From: Massilia sp. Root335
Lineage (GTDB): Bacteria > Pseudomonadota > Gammaproteobacteria > Burkholderiales > Burkholderiaceae_D
Assembly (NCBI RefSeq): GCF_001425685.1
Contig: NZ_LMCY01000037.1
Coordinates: forward strand, 1,422-65,421
Length of the DNA: 64,000 nt
Reading direction: 5' to 3'
The translations under genes and the position numbers were made by a program. The notes under the pieces were generated by a model. That model ran no database searches. It had not been told where the DNA came from and worked only from the letters and a program-made list of their open reading frames with translations. Numbering within the stretch: position 1 is the first letter of the stretch; every line of letters starts with the position of its first letter. This document shows positions 34,467 to 41,979 of this stretch, one piece after another.

Positions 34467-36887
34467 GTGCAAATACTCGAACAACGCTTCCTGCGCGGAC
34501 CCAACATCCACGCCGCCACCCCGTGCCTGTTGTCCGTGCTGGACCTGGACGACCTGTACGGCATCTCCACGCGCGACCTCCCGCGCTTCAACGACGCGCT
34601 GCTCGACCTGCTGCCGTCGCTGGCCGACTACCTCGTGCCGACGGGTCAGCCGGGCGGCTTCGCGCAGCGCCTGCGCGAAGGGACGTATCTCGCCCGCGTG
34701 ATCGAACACGTGACACTGGGCCTGCAATGCCTGGCCGGCGCGCCGGTCGCATTCGGGCGCACGCGGCCCGTGACCGGCGAGCCGGGCCAGTTCCGCATCG
34801 TCTGCGCCTACCAGCTGGAAAAGGTCGCGCAGCCGGCGTTCGCGCTGGCCGTGGACATCGTCGACGCGCTCGCGCACGACGAACCGTTCGACCTGGCGCC
34901 GCGCCTGGACGAGCTGCGCGCGCTGACGGAACACTATGCCGTCGGCACGAGCACGGCCGCCGTGCTGGCCGCCGCGCAGGACCGGGGCATTCCGGTCACG
35001 CGCATCACGGAGGACGCCAACCTGTTCCAGCTGGGCTGGGGCGTGAAGCAGAAACGCATCCAGGCCACGGTCACGGGCGACACCGGGACCATCGCCGTGC
35101 GCATCGCCGGCGACAGGCAGCTGGCCAGGCGCCTGCTGGCCGAGGCGGGCGTGCCCGTGCCGGAGGGCGAAGCCGTCGCCACGGTCGAAGACGCGCTGCG
35201 CGTGGCGCGCGAGCTGGGCGCGCCGGTGACGGTCAAGCCGCTCGACGCCACCGAGGGCGAAGGCGTCACGGTTGCATGCGGCACGGACGACGAGATCGAG
35301 CGGGCCTACGTTCATGCGCGCACATTCGGCCGCCACGTCATCGTCGAACGCTGCATCGACGGCGCGGCGTACCGCATCCTGGTCGCGGGCGGCAAGGTCG
35401 CGGCGGCGTCGCTGCGGCCCGCGCACGCCGGCGGCACGGCCGACGACGTGACGGCGCTGCTGCCGGAATCCACGCGCCGCCTGTGCGTGCGCGCGGCCGC
35501 GAAGATCGGGCTGGACGTGGCGGGCATCGACATCGTCTGCCGCGACATCGCCGTGCCGCTGGCCGACCAGGGCGGCGCCGTGGTCGGCCTGCACGCGGCG
35601 CCCGGCCTGGACCTGCACCGGGAGCCCGGCGGCGCGGCGCGCGACGCGGCCGACGCCATCGTCACGGGGCTGATGGGCGATTCGGACGGCCGGATTCCGA
35701 TCATCGCCTGCACGGGCACGAACGGCAAGACGACGACCACGCTGCTGATGGCGCACACGGCGCGCCTGGCGGGCCGCGTGACCGGCGTGGCGACGACGCA
35801 CGGCGTCACCATCGGCGGCAAGGAAGTCACGAAGGGCGATTGCACGGGCTACTGGTCGGCGCGGACCGTGCTCTCGTCGCCGGACGTCGAGTTCGCGGTG
35901 CTGGAGACGGCGCGCGGCGGCATCCTCAAGCGCGGCCTGGCGTTCGACCGCTGCGACGTCGGCATGGTGCTGAACGTGGCGCCGGACCACCTGGGGCTGG
36001 ACGGCGTCGACACCGTCGAAGACCTCGCGCAGGTGAAGGCCGTCGTGGCGCTGGCCGCGCGCCGCGCCGTCGTGCTGAACGCCGAGGACCCGCTGTGCGT
36101 GGCGATGGCGCGCCGCGTGCACCCCGACGTGGAGGTCGTGTATTTCTCGATGGAGGCCGACAGTCCGGTGCTGCTGCGCCACCTGGAGGAGGGCGGCTGT
36201 GCGGTCTACCTGCAGGACAATTCGATCGTCGTGGCCGACGCCACCTACCATCAGGAGTTGCTGCGGGTGGAGACGATGCCCATCGCGTTCGGCGGCCGCG
36301 CGCGCTACAACATCGCGAACGGCCTCGCGGCGGCGGCCGGGCTCATGGCGGCGGGGTTCAACAGTCTGCAGATCGCCACGGGCCTGTCGACGTTCGTCAG
36401 CGACGGCAAGACGAACCCGCTGCGCACGAACGTGTTCGACGTGCGCGGCGTGACGGTCATCGTCGACTATGCCCACAACCCGGCGGCCTACACGGCCCTG
36501 GCCGAGTTGGCGCGCGCGCTGCTGCCCGGCCAGCTGGTGGGCATCGTGACGGCGCCGGGCGACCGCCGCGACGCCGACCTGTTCGAGGTGGGCCGCGTGT
36601 GCGCCGCCCGCTTCGACGAACTGGTCGTGTACGAATCGGCCAGCCGCGGCCGCGACTACGGCGCCGCCGTCGACCTGATCCTGCAGGGCGCCGAGGACGT
36701 CGTCGGCAAGACCGACACCCTGCACCGCGAACTGGACGTGGGAGAAGCGATCCGCCTCGGCCTGTCGCTGTGCCGGCGCGGGGACGTGCTCGTGTTCGCG
36801 TGCGGGTCGTCGCTCGACGTGTTCGTGGAGGCGATCCGCCAGGCGGACCCGGAGAGCGCGGCAAGGATCGCGGCGCAGGTCGGGTAG
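34467..36887 (+). CDS. Cyanophycin synthetase-like protein with degenerate ATP-grasp domain
   Basis: An 806-residue CphA homologue, shorter than typical CphA1 (about 870-900). The N-domain and a Mur-ligase half are present; the latter keeps P-loop GTNGKTTT (417-424), ETARGGIL, and DYAHNP (667-672), so arginine-type side-chain ligation looks possible. The ATP-grasp half is damaged: the glycine loop reads TEGEG (262-266), GxD is GAA (299-301), about 70 residues are missing after residue 315, and the metal-binding E-V-N is replaced by G374-L-H376. Aspartate addition is therefore unlikely. Start GTG at 34467 has GAGGA six bases upstream. It follows the diiron protein gene by 28 bp, likely one operon. 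Confidence 0.88.
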   Translation: MQILEQRFLRGPNIHAATPCLLSVLDLDDLYGISTRDLPRFNDALLDLLPSLADYLVPTGQPGGFAQRLREGTYLARVIEHVTLGLQCLAGAPVAFGRTRPVTGEPGQFRIVCAYQLEKVAQPAFALAVDIVDALAHDEPFDLAPRLDELRALTEHYAVGTSTAAVLAAAQDRGIPVTRITEDANLFQLGWGVKQKRIQATVTGDTGTIAVRIAGDRQLARRLLAEAGVPVPEGEAVATVEDALRVARELGAPVTVKPLDATEGEGVTVACGTDDEIERAYVHARTFGRHVIVERCIDGAAYRILVAGGKVAAASLRPAHAGGTADDVTALLPESTRRLCVRAAAKIGLDVAGIDIVCRDIAVPLADQGGAVVGLHAAPGLDLHREPGGAARDAADAIVTGLMGDSDGRIPIIACTGTNGKTTTTLLMAHTARLAGRVTGVATTHGVTIGGKEVTKGDCTGYWSARTVLSSPDVEFAVLETARGGILKRGLAFDRCDVGMVLNVAPDHLGLDGVDTVEDLAQVKAVVALAARRAVVLNAEDPLCVAMARRVHPDVEVVYFSMEADSPVLLRHLEEGGCAVYLQDNSIVVADATYHQELLRVETMPIAFGGRARYNIANGLAAAAGLMAAGFNSLQIATGLSTFVSDGKTNPLRTNVFDVRGVTVIVDYAHNPAAYTALAELARALLPGQLVGIVTAPGDRRDADLFEVGRVCAARFDELVVYESASRGRDYGAAVDLILQGAEDVVGKTDTLHRELDVGEAIRLGLSLCRRGDVLVFACGSSLDVFVEAIRQADPESAARIAAQVG

Positions 36888-36890
36888 GGC

Positions 36891-36906
36891 GGACGGCGCG
36901 CCGTCC
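36891..36906. terminator. Palindrome between the convergent cphA genes
   Basis: GGACGGCG followed directly by CGCCGTCC is a perfect 16-bp palindrome, extended by further pairing beyond one mismatch. It sits in the 38-bp gap between the two converging stop codons and could act as a shared bidirectional terminator. There is no T run. Confidence 0.45.
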
Positions 36907-36925
36907 ACCCGTTCACATCACGTGT

Positions 36926-39517
36926 TCAGACGGCCCCGGCTTCGATCCGGCTCGCCGTCGCCGGCGACGTGGGCCGGATCGCTTCGGTGAGCTCCGTGAT
37001 CGACGACCCGCACCCGAATACGAGCACGTCGCCAGGGACGCAGCGCGCGAGGCCCGCGCGGATTGCCTCATGCGCGTTCAGCTGCACCTGCAGGTGATCG
37101 GCCTCGAATTTGCCGACGTGCGCCCCCTGCACGAGGAGCGCCGCCACCTCGCCGGCCGCACGGCCGCGATTCTCCGTCTCGTACACGACCAGTTCGTCGA
37201 AGCCGGCCGCGCAGGTCTCGCCGAGCGCGATCAGGTCTTCGTCGCGGCGGTCGCCGGGGGACGCGACGACGCCCACGAGACGGCCCGGCGTCAGTGCGCG
37301 CGCCGTCTCGGCCAGCGCCGCGTATGCGGCCGTGTTGTGCGCGTTGTCGAAGATGACCGTGACGCCGTCGACGTCGAACACGTTCGAGCGCAGCGGGTTG
37401 TGCTTCCAGTCGGAGACGAACGTGCGCAGGCCGGCCGCGATCTCGGGGTTGCCGAAGCCCGTCGCGGCCAGCGCGGCGGCGGCGGCCAGCCCGTTGGCGA
37501 TGTTGTAGCGCGCCGCGCCCCGCATCGTGCACGGCATCGTGCGCACGTCCAGCAGCGCGTCGTGGCGCGTGCCGTTCGCCAGCACGATCATATTGTCTTC
37601 CAGGTAGACGGCGCGGCCGCCGTTTTCCAGGTGGCGCAGCAGCACGGGGTTGTCGGCGTCGAGCGCGAAGTACAGGATCTCCACGGCGTGGCGCAGGCTC
37701 GATGCCATCGCGACGCAATGGTCGTCCTCGGCGTTCAGCACGACGGCGCGGCGCGCCCGCTCGGCGATGACGTATTTGACGCGCGCCAGTTCCTCGACCG
37801 TGTCGATGCCGTCCAGGCCCAGGTGGTCGGCCGAGACGTTCAGCACGACCGCGACGTCGCACTGGTCGAACGCGAGCCCGTGCTCGAGGATGCCGCCGTG
37901 CGCCGTCTCCAGCACGGCGAAGTCGACGTCCGGCGCGGCGAGCACGGTGCGCGCCGGGCGGTAGCCCGTGCAGTCGCCTTTCGCGATGCGCTCGCCGTCG
38001 ACGTACACGCCTTCCGTCGTCGTGACGCCGGTGGACAGGCCGGCGAGGCGCGTCGCGTGGGCGATCAGGAGGCTCGTCGTCGTCTTGCCGTTCGTGCCCG
38101 TCACGGCCACGACGGGAATGCGGCCGTCGTCCTCGCCGAACAGCGCGTCGACGATGGCGGCGCCCGCGTCGCGCGGCGTGCCGCGGCTCGGATACTGGTG
38201 CATGCGGATGCCCGGCGCCGCGTTGACTTCGATGATGCCGCCGTTCTGGTCGCGCAGCGGCCGGGCGATGTCCTGGCAGACGATGTCGATGCCGGCGACG
38301 TCCAGGCCGATCGTGCGCGCGGCGCGGATGCAGATGTCGCGGGTCTCTTCCGGCAGCAGGTCGGTCACGTCCTCCGCCGTGCCGCCGGTCGACAGGTTCG
38401 CGTTGCCGCGCAGGTCGACCTGCGTACCGGCCGCCGGGACGGTATCGAGGTCGTGGCCCTGCCGTGCCAGTACCTGCAGCGCGAGGTCGTCCAGCGGGAT
38501 TTTGGTCAGGATGTTGGCGTGGCCGTCGCCGCGCGCCGGGTTGCGGTTTTCGGCTTCGACGAGCTCGCGCACCGTCGACACGCCGTCGCCCGTCACGTGC
38601 GGCGGACGGCGCCACGACGCGGCGGCGACCTTGCGGCCGGCGACGAGCACGCGGTAGTCGCGGCCCTGCAGATGTTCTTCGACGATCACCTGGGGCCCGT
38701 ACTGGCGGGCGAAGTCGAATGCGCGCGCGATGTCGTCCGGCGTCGCGCAGGCGACCGTGACGCCCTTGCCCTGGTTCGCATCCAGCGGCTTCACGGTGAC
38801 GGCGCCGCCGAGCCGGCGCGCCACGCACAGCGCCGCATCCGGCGTGGTGACGGTGGCGCCGGCCGGCACGGGCACGCCGGCCTGGTCGAGCAGGGTCTTG
38901 GTGAGCTGCTTGTCGCCGGCGATGCCGACGGCCACGTGGTTGGTGGCGCCGGTGATCGTCGCCTGCAGGCGTTTCTGGCGGCTGCCCCAGCCCAGCTGGA
39001 ACAGGTTCGCTTCCTCGGTCAGGCGCAGGCTCGGGATGCCGCGCCGGTGCGCGGCGGCCAGCACGGCGGCCGTGCTCGTGCCGATGGCGTGGCGGTGCGC
39101 GGTGTCGCGCAGCTCGTCCAGGGCCGCGTCGAGGTCGAAGGCGTCCTGGCGCGCGCAGGCCCTGATCAATGCCGCGGCCGTGCGCAGCGCCTGTCCGGCC
39201 ACCTGCTCGATCGTGTAGCCGCAGACGACGCGTGCCCGCTGCGGCCGGGCGGGGTCGGTCAGCATCAGGCTGAACGGGCCGGGCGCGCCCGCCAGGCGCT
39301 GCAATTCCATCACGACGGGTTCGAGGGCCTCGTGCGCGGCCTGGCAATCGGACAGGCGCGCGGCCGCCTCGAAGGAAATCGCAGGCAACAGGGCCAGCAG
39401 GCGGCTGCCGAGGCCGGCGGCGTTCTGCTGCGCGGCGGTGTCGACGATGGCCAGCAGGCAGGGCGTCGCGGCATACAGGCTCGGACCGCGCAGGAAGCGA
39501 TGTTCTGCGATTTTCAT
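36926..39517 (-). CDS. cphA: Cyanophycin synthetase
   Basis: An 863-residue enzyme of usual CphA length. Cyanophycin synthetase makes multi-L-arginyl-poly-L-aspartate from aspartate, arginine and ATP in the cytosol. The ATP-grasp half is canonical: Lys243, NQGKG (248-252), GRDYR (285-289), PPHVTGDG, NLSTGGTA and EVNAAPGIRMH (430-440). The Mur-ligase half keeps P-loop GTNGKTTT (474-481) but has AHGG at 539-542 where ARGG is usual, and DNAHNT (724-729) for DYAHNP. The N-domain lacks the H-x3-H-type motif linked to primer generation in some CphA1. Its ATG overlaps the cyanophycinase stop (ATGA), so synthesis and degradation genes are coupled. Confidence 0.92.
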   Translation of the reverse strand: MKIAEHRFLRGPSLYAATPCLLAIVDTAAQQNAAGLGSRLLALLPAISFEAAARLSDCQAAHEALEPVVMELQRLAGAPGPFSLMLTDPARPQRARVVCGYTIEQVAGQALRTAAALIRACARQDAFDLDAALDELRDTAHRHAIGTSTAAVLAAAHRRGIPSLRLTEEANLFQLGWGSRQKRLQATITGATNHVAVGIAGDKQLTKTLLDQAGVPVPAGATVTTPDAALCVARRLGGAVTVKPLDANQGKGVTVACATPDDIARAFDFARQYGPQVIVEEHLQGRDYRVLVAGRKVAAASWRRPPHVTGDGVSTVRELVEAENRNPARGDGHANILTKIPLDDLALQVLARQGHDLDTVPAAGTQVDLRGNANLSTGGTAEDVTDLLPEETRDICIRAARTIGLDVAGIDIVCQDIARPLRDQNGGIIEVNAAPGIRMHQYPSRGTPRDAGAAIVDALFGEDDGRIPVVAVTGTNGKTTTSLLIAHATRLAGLSTGVTTTEGVYVDGERIAKGDCTGYRPARTVLAAPDVDFAVLETAHGGILEHGLAFDQCDVAVVLNVSADHLGLDGIDTVEELARVKYVIAERARRAVVLNAEDDHCVAMASSLRHAVEILYFALDADNPVLLRHLENGGRAVYLEDNMIVLANGTRHDALLDVRTMPCTMRGAARYNIANGLAAAAALAATGFGNPEIAAGLRTFVSDWKHNPLRSNVFDVDGVTVIFDNAHNTAAYAALAETARALTPGRLVGVVASPGDRRDEDLIALGETCAAGFDELVVYETENRGRAAGEVAALLVQGAHVGKFEADHLQVQLNAHEAIRAGLARCVPGDVLVFGCGSSITELTEAIRPTSPATASRIEAGAV

Positions 39518-40434
39518 GAGATCGGATTCCGTTTCGTGATGTTTTCCAAAAACTCGAGCAGCGGCGGGGGAATGCGGCGGGCGTCCGCCGTGCCGCCGGC
39601 GCCCGGCAGGGCATACCGGCTGCCGGCCGGGAGCAGGTGCAGGCGCACGTCGATCAGTTCCGGCGTCGCGTGGTCGGCGATCTCCGCCACGTTCGTCGAC
39701 ATCGAGCGGCCGTCCACGATGGTGACGGCGCCTTCGCCCAGCACCTCGATGCCGACACCGCGTTCGACGACGAGCGCGGTGTCCTCGTCGATGCCGATGC
39801 CCTGCAAATACGGGTTCTGCGCCACGACGGACAATAGCCGCGACAGGCGCTGGCGCTCGGAGAAATGCTGGTCGATGACGACCCTGTGCAGGAAGCCGAG
39901 GCCCGCGCCCAGGCTCACCGAGCCCTTTTCCGGATGCAGCTCGGCGCGGCCCTGGGCCAGCATGTGGCCGGACATCGCGGACGCGCCGGCGCTCGTGCCG
40001 CCGATGCAGGCGCCGCGCAGCTTGAGGGCGGCGTGCATGGCGGCGTCGAGCGCGGTGCCGCCGACGATGGCGAGCAGGCGTTTCTGGTCGCCGCCCGTCA
40101 TGAAGATGCCGTCCGCGTCGGCGACGTCGCGGATGAGCGCCTCGTCGTTGGCGTCGTGGCGGCTTTGCAGGTGCAGGTGCACGTGGCGGGTGACGCAGAG
40201 GTCGCTGAACGCGCGGTCGTACGTCTCCCACATGTGTTCGCACGCGGCGCTGGCCGCCGTGATGACGACGATCTTGGCGGACGGACCGCCGCACAGTTCG
40301 ACGAAGCGCGTGAGGATCGCCATGTCGTCCTGCTTGTCCTCGCCGCCGCCGATGATGACGAGGTGGCCGTGGCTTCCGGCCACCCGGTCGGCCTGTTCGG
40401 CCTCGGCGATGGCGCTCTGCTCCTGGGCGGTCAT
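39514..40434 (-). CDS. cphB: Cyanophycinase
   Basis: A 306-residue peptidase of family S51, which cuts cyanophycin into beta-Asp-Arg dipeptides. Catalytic features are intact: nucleophile Ser148 in GGTSAGASAMS, GGDQKRL (114-120) and His190 in IDQHFSERQRLSRLL. It is longer than aspartyl dipeptidase PepE and lacks a signal peptide, consistent with intracellular reserve mobilisation. The start ATG at 40434 overlaps the stop of the isoaspartyl peptidase gene, and its own stop overlaps the cphA start. Confidence 0.95.
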   Translation of the reverse strand: MTAQEQSAIAEAEQADRVAGSHGHLVIIGGGEDKQDDMAILTRFVELCGGPSAKIVVITAASAACEHMWETYDRAFSDLCVTRHVHLHLQSRHDANDEALIRDVADADGIFMTGGDQKRLLAIVGGTALDAAMHAALKLRGACIGGTSAGASAMSGHMLAQGRAELHPEKGSVSLGAGLGFLHRVVIDQHFSERQRLSRLLSVVAQNPYLQGIGIDEDTALVVERGVGIEVLGEGAVTIVDGRSMSTNVAEIADHATPELIDVRLHLLPAGSRYALPGAGGTADARRIPPPLLEFLENITKRNPIS

Positions 40435-41345
40435 GGCGCGACGATCCTCGCGCTGGGCATGTCCTGGTTGCTGTGGCTGCCCGCGTCGGTGCGGCTGGCG
40501 GCGATCAGGCCGACCGGCACCTTGGGATCGAACAGGTCCACGCCGCGCCTGAGCGCCTGGTCGAGCGGCATGCCGTCTTCGATCCAGCCGTAGACGGTGC
40601 GCGCCAGCAGGTGGCGCACGATCTGTTCGCCGATGCCGGTGGCGGCGACCGCGCCCGCCGGGCCGGCATAGAAGCCGCTGCCGATGATCGGGGTGTCGCC
40701 CACGCGGCCCAGCAGCGACGGTGCCGAACCGCCGGTGGACAGCGCCACGGCGAAATGGCCGTCCGGGCCGCGCACGACGGCGCCGACCGTGTCGCAGGCC
40801 GCGTGCGCGGGCAGGTCGAGCGGCGTCTGGTAATTCCAGAAGCGCAGGAACGCTTTCGCTTCCGGCGACAGGCCCGGCATCGCGGGCACGCGGCCGGCCA
40901 GTTCGCGGACGACCTTGGCGTGGGCGGCGCGCTGGCGCTCCGAAATCGTCGTGTGGGCCGGATGGCCGATGGCGGCGGCGAAGCGGTTCGCGCCGTCGCC
41001 CGCCAGCAGCCAGTGCGGCGTCTCGGCGACGGCCCGCGCCAGCAAGACCGGGTTCTTGACGCCCTGCACGCAGGCGACGGCGCCGAGGCGGCCGCGGGTG
41101 TCCATGATGGAGGCATCCATTTCGACGGTCGCGCCGTCCAGGCACAGGACCGATCCGCTGCCCGCGTTGAAGCGGCCGTCGTCTTCCATCGACGCGACCG
41201 CGGCGATGGCGGCGTCGAGGGCGTCCGCGCTGATCGTCAGTTCTTCCACGGCCAGTTGCGCCGCGCGCGCGCAGCCGTCGGCGTACGCGCGGGGACTGCC
41301 GGCGCCGCCGTGCACGACGATTGCATATCCTTGCGTCACACTCAT
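40431..41345 (-). CDS. iaaA: Isoaspartyl peptidase / L-asparaginase
   Basis: A 304-residue Ntn-hydrolase that splits beta-aspartyl dipeptides such as beta-Asp-Arg, the second step of cyanophycin use. The precursor should self-cleave before Thr186 in AACDTVGAVV, and the substrate-site segment GRVGDTPIIGSGFYAG is conserved. The N-terminal VVHGGAGS is the family opening. The ATG at 41345 has AAGGAG about 12 bases upstream. It leads a three-gene, translationally coupled operon iaaA-cphB-cphA. A CATAAT box near 41416-41421 on the minus strand could be its -10 element, without a good -35. Confidence 0.9.
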   Translation of the reverse strand: MSVTQGYAIVVHGGAGSPRAYADGCARAAQLAVEELTISADALDAAIAAVASMEDDGRFNAGSGSVLCLDGATVEMDASIMDTRGRLGAVACVQGVKNPVLLARAVAETPHWLLAGDGANRFAAAIGHPAHTTISERQRAAHAKVVRELAGRVPAMPGLSPEAKAFLRFWNYQTPLDLPAHAACDTVGAVVRGPDGHFAVALSTGGSAPSLLGRVGDTPIIGSGFYAGPAGAVAATGIGEQIVRHLLARTVYGWIEDGMPLDQALRRGVDLFDPKVPVGLIAASRTDAGSHSNQDMPSARIVAP

Positions 41346-41510
41346 GTTGTTATTTTCTCCTTGCAACACTTGCCCCGTGCGCGCGCTGATGCGATGCGGC
41401 ACGGCAGATACCGAATTATGCAAAACATAAACTATTAGAAACATCGGTAGCGTGGCCGTGTGGTTGTCGGACGCGGCTTACACGGCTCAGTCGGGCAGGC
41501 TGGCGCTCCG

Positions 41511-41963
41511 CTAGCGCATCGCGGACACGCTGCGCAGCGCCTGGCGCAGCTCGCCGGCCACCTGGCGGCGCCGGCTGTCGTCGACGAAGCGGCCGATCTC
41601 GACCTTGACGCCGCGCGATTCCAGCCGGATGAGCGCGCGCGGGCGTTCGTCCGGCACGACGACGCGGGTCCACAGCGGATCGAGCCGGACGAGCTCGCGC
41701 CTGTCGGCCTGCACGCATGTGACGAGCAGGCCGGATTCGGACAGCGCGATGCGCTCGTGGTCGGTCGCATGGCGCGCATGGACCAGCATGGCGAGACCGA
41801 CGAGCGCCAGTTCGAGCAGGGAAAATGCGAGTACGCACCAGATGCCGTGGACCAGGAAGCCGACGGCGACGGCGAGCGAGCCGACGCACAGGACGGCATA
41901 GGCGCGTGCGACCTGGCGCGGGGACAGCGAGCAGTTGCGCCGCAATGTCCATTCGCGCGTCAT
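41511..41963 (-). CDS. DUF2244 membrane protein
   Basis: A 150-residue protein with two adjacent transmembrane helices (about 20-40 and 42-62) and a cytosolic tail with strands such as SESGLLVTCVQADRRELVRLDPLWTRV, matching DUF2244. This family is regularly found beside haem-copper oxidase genes. Here it follows the subunit I gene by 16 bp on the same strand. Function unknown, perhaps in oxidase assembly. Confidence 0.8.
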   Translation of the reverse strand: MTREWTLRRNCSLSPRQVARAYAVLCVGSLAVAVGFLVHGIWCVLAFSLLELALVGLAMLVHARHATDHERIALSESGLLVTCVQADRRELVRLDPLWTRVVVPDERPRALIRLESRGVKVEIGRFVDDSRRRQVAGELRQALRSVSAMR

Positions 41964-41979
41964 GGCGGGCCCCGCGGGA

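Noticed and set aside
34523..40552. A 2009-codon open frame on the + strand running across both cyanophycin synthetase genes
   Set aside because: It is an off-frame and antisense shadow of cphA-type genes in G+C-rich DNA: Arg/Gly/Ala-rich, no domains, no ribosome site.
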